Positions 1 to 8,426 of a stretch of 37,019 bases of DNA are shown here, piece by piece (position 1 is the first letter of the stretch; the number at the start of each line of letters is the position of its first letter). The position numbers and the translations under genes were made by a program. The notes below the pieces were generated by a model. That model saw only the letters and a program-made list of their open reading frames with translations, did not search any database and was not told where the DNA came from. This DNA is from a virus: IMG/VR virus record IMGVR_UViG_3300031839_002056, positions 1 through 37,019 of that record; one strand, 5' to 3'.

Positions 1-645
1 TCAGCTGGTGGCATCGATCATGCCATGACGCACAGCTAACAGCGCCAGCTCCACGTCGCTGCTGATCGAAAGCTTTTCGAAGATGCGATAGCGGTAGGTA
101 TTTACGGTTTTCGGCGACAGGCACAGCTTGTCGGAGATGCTTTGCACCTTCTGGCAACCGGCGATCATCAGCGCGATCTGAATCTCGCGCTCGGATAACA
201 GATCGAATGGCGAGTTATTGCTCTGTGGCTGGAACGACTTGAGTGCGAGCTGTTGGGCGATCTGCGGGCTGATATAGCGCTGCCCAGCGAAGACCAGGCG
301 AATGGCTTGAACCATCTCGGTCAAGGCCGCGCCCTTGGTCATGTAGCCAGCCGCACCGGCTTGTAACAAACGGGTGGGAAAAGGGTCTTCTTCACAGGCG
401 GTCACGGCCACGACTTTCAAATCGGGATGGCTGCGCATCAGTTTTCGCGTCGCCTCAAGACCGCCGATACCGGGCATCTTGACGTCCATCAGAACAACGT
501 CGGGCTTCAACTCGCGGGTTTTCTTCAGCGCTTCCTCGCCAGAGTCGGCCTGCCCGACTACTTGCAAGCCATCGATATCGGCCAGCATGCGTGTGATGCC
601 TGTACGAACCAGATCATGGTCATCGACCACCAGCACCCTAATCAA
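1..645 (-). CDS. gacA: GacA/UvrY response regulator
   Basis: Response regulator of the GacS/GacA two-component system, which activates small RNAs that titrate RsmA/CsrA. The 214-residue protein has an N-terminal receiver domain (acidic pocket DDHD near residues 8-11, phosphoacceptor Asp in VLMDVKMPG near residue 54, Lys in MTKGAA near residue 104) and a C-terminal LuxR-type helix-turn-helix (LSEREIQ to SPKTVNTYRYRI, about residues 149-190). The start is TTG at 645, preceded by GAGGTG; a TTG start is usual for Pseudomonas gacA. This is host DNA flanking the prophage. uvrC would normally follow downstream but lies outside the window. Confidence 0.96.
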   Translation of the reverse strand: MIRVLVVDDHDLVRTGITRMLADIDGLQVVGQADSGEEALKKTRELKPDVVLMDVKMPGIGGLEATRKLMRSHPDLKVVAVTACEEDPFPTRLLQAGAAGYMTKGAALTEMVQAIRLVFAGQRYISPQIAQQLALKSFQPQSNNSPFDLLSEREIQIALMIAGCQKVQSISDKLCLSPKTVNTYRYRIFEKLSISSDVELALLAVRHGMIDATS

Positions 646-798
646 GCGACACCTCGTTCTGCATCAGCCGCTGTTAGCAGCGGTCTTGTGGACGGTTGGC
701 GACCTTGCGACAAGACAGGGCCAAACCTAGCTTGGCGCATAAACGTCAGATAGCAAGCACCAATTAAGGGCATGAAAACAGCCAATCTGACGAGAAGA
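646..798 (-). promoter_or_regulatory. gacA upstream region with leader hairpin
   Basis: Host intergenic DNA between gacA and the prophage junction. A perfect 6-bp hairpin (CCGCTG 668-673, CAGCGG 678-683, 4-base loop) would lie in the gacA leader. A second inverted repeat (CGTCAGAT 744-751 with ATCTGACG 785-792) lies next to the attachment site. I see no strong sigma-70 promoter. The prophage has replaced whatever stood further upstream. Confidence 0.5.
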
Positions 799-827
799 TG
801 GCGGAAGCGGTGAGATTCGAACTCATG
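799..827 (-). other. attL: tRNA 3'-end fragment (probably tRNA-Ser)
   Basis: On the minus strand this reads as a T-arm (GAG, loop TTCGAAT, CTC) followed by an acceptor 3' strand CGCTTCC, discriminator G and CCA. No matching 5' acceptor strand or anticodon arm lies upstream, so only the 3' end of a tRNA gene is present. Discriminator G and CGCTTCC fit a serine tRNA. A T-stem mismatch at about 827 suggests the identity with the intact tRNA ends there. This is the usual signature of integration into a tRNA 3' end; the intact tRNA should lie beyond 37019. Confidence 0.75.
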
Positions 828-986
828 TAAAGGTTCGTAACCACAGCTGCAGCCCTTTATATCCGAGCCTCTGCACCTGTTTAAGTGCCTGAGTTTGTTC
901 CCAGTGCATTCCCATGAAAAGGAGCGTCAGCAGGCTCAAAACGGCTCAGGCGGCGCATTCTACACATTTATGGTCAGCAATGGGAA

Positions 987-1266
987 ATAGGTAATATTGG
1001 TAATGTCTTGTTTAGGAACGCTGAATAAGCCATATAAATCAAGCACCTACAGACAATTCATAAAAGTAATAATTGAGTAATACATAGGTTAGAGCATTAC
1101 CAAATCAGCAAGTCAGAAAGCAAATGGCAAAAGCCTTATAAAACAACGAGTTAAATAAATATTACCTTCAACCTTACTCAAAATTACCCCTCTAGGTAAG
1201 GCTTCAAACCCAGAAGACACAAGGCCTTGAGCTTGGTTTCTGACTTCCATTACCGATATTACCTAT
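987..1266. repeat. ATTACC/GGTAAT repeat cluster, putative integrase arm sites
   Basis: A 19-base element at 987..1005 (two GGTAAT units 9 bases apart) recurs inverted at 1248..1266 with one mismatch. Single ATTACC copies lie at 1096, 1161 and 1183. The position, 160-440 bases inside the attachment core, fits arm-type binding sites of a tyrosine integrase or sites for its directionality factor. That role is inferred from position. Confidence 0.5.
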
Positions 1267-1445
1267 CTCCCTCTGTTGCCCTGGAAAAGCCAAGAAGCAA
1301 CGCCGCCTAAAACGCCACCAGAGAACCTGCACCATCGCAGGGAACCGCAGGTATTCAGCGCCCTAAAGAACCGCATGCAGCCCCCAGCCTGCCCCGCTCA
1401 GAGCCGTCTGCAGGTGTGCAGAGAATTCGACCCATTTAGCCCGCA

Positions 1446-1464
1446 GGCGAGGTGGGGGGACGAC
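1446..1464 (+). other. Candidate cos site (P2-like)
   Basis: The 12 bases from 1446 (GGCGAGGTGGGG) match the first 12 of the P2 cohesive end (GGCGAGGCGGGG) with one change. Orientation and surroundings agree with P2: the same strand, then a terminator beginning with AAAAAAGCCGCCC before the leftward late genes. A second, shorter GGCGAGGC match at 2582 lacks the G run and this context. Confidence 0.55.
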
Positions 1465-1706
1465 GGCGCGCGCCGGGTGCAGAATGGCCCTGCCCAGCCT
1501 CCTCGGCCGTACCCTCTGCCCGCCAAGTCCTGGGCCCCAGACATCGACCACACCGCCGCGCCATCGGGGCGCTGCCGATTGTCTGAAAGCCCCGTGAATA
1601 CTGGCTCGCAGCCCTATAAGAGCTGGACTTTAGAGCCAGTAAAATGCATGCTGTAATGGGTCTTTATTGGTCTTTCGCTGGCAAATCTTCGTTGTTCGCA
1701 GACACA

Positions 1707-1733
1707 AAAAAGCCGCCCAATGGGCGGCTTTTC
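1707..1733 (-). terminator. Terminator of the leftward dam-Q-P operon
   Basis: Hairpin AGCCGCCC / GGGCGGCT (1711-1718 with 1722-1729) flanked by A and T runs. On the minus strand the stem is followed by six T, 28 bases beyond the methylase stop. Confidence 0.85.
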
Positions 1734-1760
1734 AGTACTGCTTAACGCGGCCCGGTCGGG

Positions 1761-2522
1761 CTACCAGTTGAAGTAGATCAGCTCGTTGGCCTGCTTACCG
1801 CCCTGCCCGCCGACGGTGTGCCGCAGCGGCACCTCTTTCAGCCGCAGCCCGGCGAACACCTCGCGGATCTGCGGGTGATCGTTGATCGAGATAACCATCC
1901 GCCCCTTGATCGATCCGGCCAGCTCAGCCATGGCCTGGTACTGCTCGAAGTTGAACGCACCAGGTGCATACCCAGCAGTTTCCCAGTACGGCGGGTCCAG
2001 GTAGAACAGCGTGTGCTCGCGGTCATAGCGCCTGATGCACTCCTTCCAGTCCAGGTGCTCGATGGTTGTCCTCGCCAGCCGCAGGTGCGCCTCGCTGAGT
2101 TTCTCTTCAATGCGCAAAAGGTTCAGCTTGGGCGGCGCCGTGGTGGCGGTACCGAAGGTGCGCCCGGTTGGCTTGGCCCCGAAGCACGACTGCTGCAGGT
2201 AGAAGAACCGCGCCGCCCGCTGGATATCGGTAAGCGTGGCCGGGATCTGCATATTGGCCCAGTCGAACATCACCCGGCTTACCAGCGACCAGCGGAACTG
2301 GCGCACCAGCTCCTCCAGGTGATGGGCGACCACCCGGTACAGGTTCACCACCTCCCCGTCGAAATCGTTGATCACCTCAACCCGGCTGGGGTCTTTCATA
2401 AAGAACAACGCCGCGCCGCCGCAGAACGGCTCGACGTAGCATTCATGGTCAGGGAACTCAGGGAGGATGTGTTTAGCCATGCGGCGCTTGCCGCCCATCC
2501 ACGGAAAAATCGGTGTAGACAT
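1761..2522 (-). CDS. Dam-type DNA adenine N6-methyltransferase (copy 1)
   Basis: A 253-residue D12-class N6-adenine methylase. It carries the N-terminal SAM-binding motif WMGGKRR (about residues 8-14), the PFCGGAAL motif (about 32-39) and the catalytic DPPY (about 175-178). It probably methylates phage and host DNA, possibly at GATC, to evade restriction or to control packaging or promoters. AAGGA stands seven bases before the ATG. It follows the portal gene by 160 bases on the same strand and is likely co-transcribed from the P promoter. P2 has no gene here, so this is an insertion between cos and Q. Confidence 0.9.
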   Translation of the reverse strand: MSTPIFPWMGGKRRMAKHILPEFPDHECYVEPFCGGAALFFMKDPSRVEVINDFDGEVVNLYRVVAHHLEELVRQFRWSLVSRVMFDWANMQIPATLTDIQRAARFFYLQQSCFGAKPTGRTFGTATTAPPKLNLLRIEEKLSEAHLRLARTTIEHLDWKECIRRYDREHTLFYLDPPYWETAGYAPGAFNFEQYQAMAELAGSIKGRMVISINDHPQIREVFAGLRLKEVPLRHTVGGQGGKQANELIYFNW

Positions 2523-2681
2523 AAGTGATCCTTGTTTTCAGCTATTGGATTCGCTTAGGCTCCGCACCCCCTGCGCAGTGGGGCGAGGCCTTGGTTGGAT
2601 CACTCGGCGTGCTCGAGTGGTTCGACGTCGGGTTGGTGTTGACGCACCGGCCCGTCGCCTCGTTTATTCACTGCGCGGGGA

Positions 2682-3707
2682 CTATTTCTCCCCCCCGCCA
2701 ATCTCAAAATCTTTGAAGCGCACCACCTCCTCGCCCACCCAGTCATTCAGCAGCGCCAGGCGCGTCTGGATGGGTTCGAGTTCCAAGGTGGCCCACACCT
2801 GGGCCGCTTCCTGTGGCGAGCCAAAGCCGCCCGCGTTCTTCGGCACAATGCCCATCAGCTGCGGATACACCCGCAGCGCGGCCAGCACATCGCCCTGGGT
2901 CTGATCCTTGATCGAGTTGAATTCATCCTTCGCCGCCACCTCGCTAACCGGGATCAGCTGGATACCCTCCTTCTTGCCGTTCGGCGCGTACACGAACAGG
3001 TTGCGGAAGTTGCCCGGCCCCTTCGAGTTCTTCAGCGCCGTGCGCAGATCATCGATATCGGACTCTTTTTGCGCCGCGTCGGTCATGTAGAGGATGAAAC
3101 CGGCGTGACTGCCGTTCTCGTAATACTTGCGGCGGAACAACGTCGCCGATTGGTTCAGCAGCGCCGACTGCAACGCGCAAAGCCACTCCGGCAACCCGTA
3201 AATTTCCTGGTGTAGATCCAGCTCGCGCAGGTGGAAGATGCTGCCCTGGTCGAATTCGTGCTCATCCTTCCAGCCCTGCACCTGAAAATAACGGTCGTCT
3301 TTGCCCACCCGCATGTACTTCGCCAGGGTTGGTTTCAACGCCATCCGCGTGCCGATCACCGAGCGCCGCGCCTCAACGTAGCCGTTGCCCAGCGCCAGAT
3401 AGTCCTGGGCGTACTGGTCAAACGCCTCACGGCTCAGCAACTTGTGCGGGATAAAGGTGCGCGTCAGCTGGTTGCGCTTGAAGCGCAGGCCTGAATCAAG
3501 GTGCACGCTGGCCTTAACCGAGCGCGCCAGGCCGTCCAGCGACAACGGCGGCTCATACCAGCGCCCGTTAAACCAGCACTCCAGGTAGTCGAAAATCTCC
3601 CGCCCGGATAACACCGACTCAGGCTCACCGAACGTAAATGCCACCGTCCGGTGATCGCTTACCGCCTGCGCTGTGGCCGCAACAGCCACCTGATTGCCTG
3701 TACTCAT
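2682..3707 (-). CDS. Q: Portal protein (P2 gpQ family)
   Basis: Portal vertex subunit, forming the ring through which DNA enters and leaves the capsid and which docks terminase. At 341 residues it is the length of P2 gpQ and shows the PBSX/P2 portal signatures: FTFGEPESVLSGREI near the N-terminus, LGNGYVEARR, and the C-terminal PKNAGGFGSPQEAAQVW. ATG at 3707 overlaps the terminase stop (TGATG) and is preceded by GGAG, giving translational coupling. A TTG one codon earlier is a less likely start. Confidence 0.95.
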   Translation of the reverse strand: MSTGNQVAVAATAQAVSDHRTVAFTFGEPESVLSGREIFDYLECWFNGRWYEPPLSLDGLARSVKASVHLDSGLRFKRNQLTRTFIPHKLLSREAFDQYAQDYLALGNGYVEARRSVIGTRMALKPTLAKYMRVGKDDRYFQVQGWKDEHEFDQGSIFHLRELDLHQEIYGLPEWLCALQSALLNQSATLFRRKYYENGSHAGFILYMTDAAQKESDIDDLRTALKNSKGPGNFRNLFVYAPNGKKEGIQLIPVSEVAAKDEFNSIKDQTQGDVLAALRVYPQLMGIVPKNAGGFGSPQEAAQVWATLELEPIQTRLALLNDWVGEEVVRFKDFEIGGGEK

Positions 3708-5467
3708 CAAAAAAGCTCCATCCGCCCGGTATTGGCAGCGGTCTGCCCTTCGAGCGGTTCGTGGTGTAGTGCGTGGAAAAGCGCCCAGGCCAGGTCGGCG
3801 TGGCCGGTGGTGTCATTGCGCCCGGCGCTGTACGTGAACTGGCGCCCGCTGGCGGTGATGGTTTTGCGAATGGCCATGAGGGATTGCGCGAAGTCGGTCC
3901 AGCCGGCGTCGAACTCCAGCCGGCCCTTGTGGATCACGTCATAGGCTTTCAGCACCAGGCGCGTCTTCACCTCGGGTGAATAGCTAAACGTCGTCAGCCC
4001 AGGGAAGAACTGCCGCACCAACTGCGCCACGCCTGAGCCCATGCCGGTGGTATCAATACCGATGTAGGTCACCCAATAGCGCTGGGTCACCATGCGGATG
4101 GCCTCGGCCTGGGCGTCGAAATTCATCCCCCGGAACTGGTGCCGCTCCAATACGCGGAACTTGCCGCCCGGCACCATCGGCGGGGCAACCACCACCAGGC
4201 CCGAACTGTCGCCGGTTTCTGCTGGGTCATAGCCCACCCAAACCTGCCGGTCAGCCAGTGGGCGCGGCGCCAGTGGCCTGAAGTCCTCGGCCCACTCAAC
4301 CCAGCTATCCACCATGCACGGCTGCAGCATGGCCAGCGGGAAGATGCTCGCGCCATCGTCCACAAACTGGCACATCAGCAGGTTTTGGAAGGCCTCAGCG
4401 TCGTATTCCTGGCGCAGCTCTTCGAGGTCGAACAGGTCGCAGCCACGCTGCTCGGCATCAAGGATGGTGACGATCTGCCGCCACACCTTGTCCTCACACA
4501 ACCGGCCCTGTTGCAGCGCATCGTGGGAGATATCCACCGATATGCGATTGGCGGCCGGCTTGCCCTTGTTGAAGCGCTCACCCGTCCAGAAGGTGTAGGC
4601 CTCATGGGCCATGCTCGACGGCGTGCTGAAATACGTGCGGCGGTATTGCTTCTGCATCGCCATGCCCGAGGCGACCTTGTTCAGTTCCTTAAACTTGAAC
4701 GTCCAGAAGAATTCGTCGAAGTAGAAGTTGCCGTGGTAGCCCTGCGCCGTGCGCGCGTTGGTACCCAGGAAGTGCAGCTCGGCGCCGTTGGCCAGGATGA
4801 TCGGGTCGCCAGTCAGCTCAACCCCGCACACCTCACGGGCAAAGCTCTGGATATACGCCTTGAAGATGTGCGCCTGGTTCTTCGAGGCCGACAGGAATAT
4901 CTGGTTACGGCCAGTGGTCAGCGCATCAATCAACGCCTCACGGGCAAAGTAGAACGTGGCACCGATCTGCCGGCTTTTCAGGATGGCCCTGGTGCGCTGG
5001 TTGCCCGCTTTGTACCAGTCCAACTGGTAACCGAAGCACCCATCGATAAACGCCTCAGTGAGCAGCTCGATATGCTCCTCACTGAACTCATTGCGGCTCG
5101 GCTTCTTCTTCGGCCCGCTGTTGCGGTCATGCAGTTTAGGGTTTAACTCAGCCTCAGTACCGCCACCCTTGAAGCGCTCAATCCGCGCCTGGCGCTCAAG
5201 CTGGCGGTGCAGCAGGTCAATTTCCTTGAAGTCCCCGCCCGATTTGCCGTCTTTCAGAATCAGCTGCACCAGGCGCGCTTCCAACGCCCCGCCGATCCGC
5301 TCTACGTTGTCTGCCCGGTCCCACTCATCGCGGGCCTTCCAGCTGTGCACGGTGCGTTCCTTCTCGCCCAGGTAATCGGCGATATCGGTGACGCGCCAAC
5401 CCGTCCAGTACAAAAACTTGGCCTGGCGACGGTTATCACGGACGGGAATTTCAACGGCAGCATTCAT
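3707..5467 (-). CDS. P: Terminase large (ATPase) subunit (P2 gpP family)
   Basis: DNA-packaging motor with ATPase and nuclease domains. The N-terminus has a helix-turn-helix (RRQAKFLYWTGWRVTDIADYLG). A Walker A-like KSRQIGAT lies near residue 162 and a Walker B-like FYFDEFFW near residue 246. The C-terminal RNase H-like nuclease carries GYDPAETGDSSG near 410 and GIDTTGMGSG near 467. I chose ATG 5467 (MNAAVEIP, 586 residues), matching P2 gpP; an upstream GTG at 5512 would overlap the regulatory dyad. It diverges from gene O across a shared late-promoter region. Confidence 0.95.
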   Translation of the reverse strand: MNAAVEIPVRDNRRQAKFLYWTGWRVTDIADYLGEKERTVHSWKARDEWDRADNVERIGGALEARLVQLILKDGKSGGDFKEIDLLHRQLERQARIERFKGGGTEAELNPKLHDRNSGPKKKPSRNEFSEEHIELLTEAFIDGCFGYQLDWYKAGNQRTRAILKSRQIGATFYFAREALIDALTTGRNQIFLSASKNQAHIFKAYIQSFAREVCGVELTGDPIILANGAELHFLGTNARTAQGYHGNFYFDEFFWTFKFKELNKVASGMAMQKQYRRTYFSTPSSMAHEAYTFWTGERFNKGKPAANRISVDISHDALQQGRLCEDKVWRQIVTILDAEQRGCDLFDLEELRQEYDAEAFQNLLMCQFVDDGASIFPLAMLQPCMVDSWVEWAEDFRPLAPRPLADRQVWVGYDPAETGDSSGLVVVAPPMVPGGKFRVLERHQFRGMNFDAQAEAIRMVTQRYWVTYIGIDTTGMGSGVAQLVRQFFPGLTTFSYSPEVKTRLVLKAYDVIHKGRLEFDAGWTDFAQSLMAIRKTITASGRQFTYSAGRNDTTGHADLAWALFHALHHEPLEGQTAANTGRMELF

Positions 5468-5513
5468 GGCGCAGATGCTGCCTCGCACGCGCGTGGTGTA
5501 CCCGCGCCGCACC

Positions 5514-5534
5514 TTGTAAAGGCGCGCCCTACAA
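5514..5534. promoter_or_regulatory. Ogr-type activator site of the divergent P and O late promoters
   Basis: Dyad TTGTA-N11-TACAA, extended to CCTTGTA/TACAAGG, between P and O. The same dyad stands before V and FI, exactly where P2 late promoters bind Ogr (P2 consensus TGT-N12-ACA; here TGT-N13-ACA). At a fixed distance (35-40 bases after ACA) the P side reads GGCAGC and the O side ACGAAC, matching GGCAAC at the V and FI sites. Confidence 0.75.
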
Positions 5535-5622
5535 GGTCGCCTCGTTGCCCGTAGCGCGCCAGCTCACGAACATGCCCTCAACGCAACGGCAGCACGCCGC
5601 CAACGCATCGAGGACAGCACCA

Positions 5623-6474
5623 ATGGCCGCCACCACCCAACCAGCCAAGAAATACCGCTCCAAGTGGACCCGCATCGCCGTTGAGGGCGCGACCACCGAC
5701 GGCCGCAATATCGACCGTACCTGGATCGAAGACATGGCCGCCCAGTACAACCCCAACACCTACGGCGCGCGCCTCAACTGCGAGCACATCAAGTGGGCAT
5801 GGCCGGGCGGTGAATTTGGTGCCTATGGCGACGTGCTGGCACTCAAGGCTGAGGAAGTCGACATCGGCGGTGCCAAAAAACTGGCCCTGTTCGCACAGAT
5901 CGAACCCAACGAAGCCCTGCTCGCCCTCAACAAAGCAGGCCAAAAGGTCTACACCTCGATTGAAGTGCAGCCCAAGTTCGCCGACACCGGCAAAGCCTAT
6001 TTGATTGGCTTGGCCATCACCGACAGCCCCGCCAGCCTGGGCACCGAAGCCCTGAGCTTTAGCGCAACCCACGGCAACCTCGCCAACCGCAAACAGGACA
6101 AAGACAACCTGTTCAGTGCCGCCGAGGAAGCCCAACTCGAATTCGATGAAGTCACCGACGAACCCAGTGTTTTTGCGGCCATCAAAGCCAAGCTCGGTGA
6201 TTTCATCAAAATGAGCAAGGACAAAGAAGGCAAGGACGCCAACACCTTCTCCGACATCGGTGAAGCCCTGGAAAGCCTGGTGACCCTCGCCACCCAGCAG
6301 GCCGACAAAGCCGAAAAAACCGGCACCGCCCTGGCCGCGCTGCAGCAGCAGTTCGCCAGCCTGGAAACCGAGCTGAATGCGCTCAAAACCAAGCTGGGCC
6401 AGACCGCCGACCACAAACAGCAACACCGCCCGCCAGTCACAGGCGGCGACGGCACCTTGCTGACCGGCTTCTAA
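5623..6474 (+). CDS. O: Capsid scaffolding protein/serine protease (P2 gpO family)
   Basis: Internal scaffold and maturation protease for the procapsid. N-terminal protease: Asp26 (TTDGRN), His55 (NCEHIKW) and Ser112 (VYTSIEV) match the gpO catalytic triad in order and spacing. The C-terminal half is a predicted coiled coil (about 215-265) typical of the scaffold. I chose ATG 5623 (283 residues) with GAGGA eight bases upstream; the product then starts like P2 gpO a few residues before FRIGVEG/WTRIAVEG. Frames from TTG 5545 or ATG 5572 would begin before the predicted transcript start. Confidence 0.93.
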   Translation: MAATTQPAKKYRSKWTRIAVEGATTDGRNIDRTWIEDMAAQYNPNTYGARLNCEHIKWAWPGGEFGAYGDVLALKAEEVDIGGAKKLALFAQIEPNEALLALNKAGQKVYTSIEVQPKFADTGKAYLIGLAITDSPASLGTEALSFSATHGNLANRKQDKDNLFSAAEEAQLEFDEVTDEPSVFAAIKAKLGDFIKMSKDKEGKDANTFSDIGEALESLVTLATQQADKAEKTGTALAALQQQFASLETELNALKTKLGQTADHKQQHRPPVTGGDGTLLTGF

Positions 6475-6520
6475 CCCCACGGCCAAAAACTGAAAAGCCT
6501 ATTCACCGGAGAACACCCCC

Positions 6521-7594
6521 ATGCGTAAAGAAACTCGCTTTGCCTTCGCCGCCCTGGCCGTGCAGATTGCCCTGCTCAACGGCGTGGCCAGCGCCCACGA
6601 AAAATTCAGCGTTGACCCGAGCATTCAGCAAAAGCTGGAAGTTGCGGTGCAGGAGTCCGATGGCTTCCTGAAACAAATCAACATCATTGGCGTTGACGAA
6701 CAGTCAGGTGAAGCCCTGCTGCTGGGCGTCAACGGCCCAGTGGCCAGCCGCACGGATACCTCCGGTGGCACCCCGCGTAGCCCGCTGGCCCGTCAAAACC
6801 TGAGCAAAGACGCCTACACCTGCAAACAAACCAACTTCGACAGCGCGTTCCCATACCCGCTGCTCGATGCCTGGGCTAAGTTCCCGGACTTCCAGATCAA
6901 GCTGAGCAACGCCATCATCCTGCGCCAGGCCCTGGACCGCATCATGATTGGCTTCAACGGTACCAGCGCTGCGGCAACTACCAACCGCGCCACCAACCCA
7001 CTGCTGCAAGACGTCAACATTGGTTGGCTGCAGAAGATCCGCACCGGCGCACCAGACCGCGTGCTGGATGAAGTAGTTGCAGCCTCCGGCGAAGTCACCC
7101 TCGGCGCGCGCAAGGTCATCAAAGTGGCAGGCGTGGACACCGTCTTCGAAGGCGACTACGCCACCCTGGACGGTCTGGTATTCGACGGCATCCAGATGCT
7201 CGACCCATGGCACCGCACCCGTCCGGATCTGCGCGTGATGGTTTCGCGCAACCTGATGCACAGCAAATTGCTGGCCGCCGTGGAAAAGGGTGCCGACTCC
7301 AACCAGGAAGAAAACGCCGCACAAGAGATCGTCAGCCGCGCCCGCCTGGGTGGCCTGCCGGTGGTCGACGCCCCGTTCTTCCCGGACAACACGGTGCTCA
7401 TCACCACCCTCAGCAACCTGTCCATCTACTACCAGAACGGTGCCCGTCGCCGTCACCTGAAAGATGAGCCAGAGCTGGACCGTGTTGCCGACTACCAGTC
7501 GTCCAACGAAGCCTACGTGATCGAAGACTTTGGCCTGGTCGCACTGATCGAGAACATCACCCCAGTCGACTACCCAGAACCGACTGAAGCCTAA
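6521..7594 (+). CDS. N: Major capsid protein (P2 gpN family)
   Basis: Main capsid subunit (HK97 fold). 357 residues, as in P2 gpN. Family signatures include NIIGVDEQSGEALLLG, RTDTSGGTPRSP, and DAWAKFPDFQIKL. In P2 the N-terminal ~31 residues are removed by gpO; the N-terminus here is hydrophobic and would be removed similarly. CACCGGAG precedes the ATG. Lies between scaffold and small terminase, as in P2. Confidence 0.96.
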   Translation: MRKETRFAFAALAVQIALLNGVASAHEKFSVDPSIQQKLEVAVQESDGFLKQINIIGVDEQSGEALLLGVNGPVASRTDTSGGTPRSPLARQNLSKDAYTCKQTNFDSAFPYPLLDAWAKFPDFQIKLSNAIILRQALDRIMIGFNGTSAAATTNRATNPLLQDVNIGWLQKIRTGAPDRVLDEVVAASGEVTLGARKVIKVAGVDTVFEGDYATLDGLVFDGIQMLDPWHRTRPDLRVMVSRNLMHSKLLAAVEKGADSNQEENAAQEIVSRARLGGLPVVDAPFFPDNTVLITTLSNLSIYYQNGARRRHLKDEPELDRVADYQSSNEAYVIEDFGLVALIENITPVDYPEPTEA

Positions 7595-7604
7595 GAGGTT
7601 CGCC

Positions 7605-8321
7605 ATGCAGCAGCACCTCACACCCGCCCAACGCAACCAGCTGCGCAAACGCGCAGCCCAGGAGGCCGCCGCCACCGCGCCGGCCATGAGCATGCACGGC
7701 GCTAATGCCTACGAGCAGCAACTCGCTCAATTGGCCCAGCACCGTGCGCGCCTCAAGCAGGTGCAGTCCAACCAGGGTAAGGCCGACCTCAAGGCGCAGC
7801 TGCTGCCTGAGTACGTGCCCTATGTGCAGGGCGTGCTGGCTGCTGGCAACGGTGCCCAGGATGAGGTGCTCACCACCATCATGCTCTGGCGCATCGATGC
7901 CGCCGACTACCCCGGCGCGCTGGAAGTGGCCGAGTACGTCATCAAGCACAAACTGAAAATGCCGGATCGCTTCGAGCGCACCACCGGCACCCTGATCGCC
8001 GAGGAAATCGCCGAAGCCGCCCTCAAGGCCCAGAAGGCTGGCGACAGCTTCCCGCTCTCGATTCTGGAGAACGCAGCTGCCATCACCGCCGAGCAGGACA
8101 TGCCCGACCAAGCCCGCGCCAAGCTGCACCTGGCTATCGGCAAGGCTCTGGCGGCAATTCCTGATGATGCAGCAGATGGTGCGCTGGTACGCCTGGAAGA
8201 AGCCAAGCAACACCTGGCCAAAGCCATCGACCTGCACAGCAACTGCGGCGGCAAAAAGGATCTGGAGCGCGTCGAACGCCTCCTCAAGAAACACGCTGCG
8301 CCAGCAACACCGGCCAGCTAA
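7605..8321 (+). CDS. M: Terminase small (endonuclease) subunit (P2 gpM family)
   Basis: With gpP it recognises and cuts cos. 238 residues. It contains the helical region around LTPAQRNQLRKRAAQ at the N-terminus and the conserved core EVLTTIMLWRIDAADYPGALEVAEYV (here in shorter matching parts, about residues 87-112). AAGAGG precedes the ATG, and the gene sits 10 bases after N. Confidence 0.93.
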   Translation: MQQHLTPAQRNQLRKRAAQEAAATAPAMSMHGANAYEQQLAQLAQHRARLKQVQSNQGKADLKAQLLPEYVPYVQGVLAAGNGAQDEVLTTIMLWRIDAADYPGALEVAEYVIKHKLKMPDRFERTTGTLIAEEIAEAALKAQKAGDSFPLSILENAAAITAEQDMPDQARAKLHLAIGKALAAIPDDAADGALVRLEEAKQHLAKAIDLHSNCGGKKDLERVERLLKKHAAPATPAS

Positions 8322-8426
8322 CCGAGCGTCCCCACGCGACCGGCGGCTCGGGGCTGATCAACAGGTTCTCTCCTTTCCTTGTTGTGACGCCCCGACCACC
8401 GCCGTTTTATTACCCAAGGCCAAGCC

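Larger units (their letters stand above)
828..1706. other. Non-coding attachment and packaging region
   Basis: No open frame here has a convincing start, ribosome site or recognisable product; a 126-codon frame at 1276..1656 is proline/arginine-rich and looks like chance coding in GC-rich DNA. The left part (about 960-1275) is AT-rich and carries ATTACC/GGTAAT repeats; the right part (about 1360-1600) is GC-rich and carries a cos-like sequence. In the virion this stretch would join the integrase side to the portal side. Confidence 0.6.

Noticed and set aside
828-905. Complete tRNA gene at the left border
   Set aside because: No 5' acceptor strand, D-arm or anticodon arm can be found upstream of the T-arm on the minus strand.
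1276-1656. 126-codon frame in the attachment/cos region
   Set aside because: No ribosome site, proline/arginine-rich low-complexity product, and it overlaps the cos candidate; GC-rich DNA gives such frames by chance.
2582-2600. Alternative cos match GGCGAGGC
   Set aside because: Only the first 8 bases match P2; the G run is absent and it lies inside the Q-dam operon rather than outside it.
5578-6486. Long minus-strand frame over gene O
   Set aside because: Shadow of the gpO coding frame; no ribosome site and no family match.
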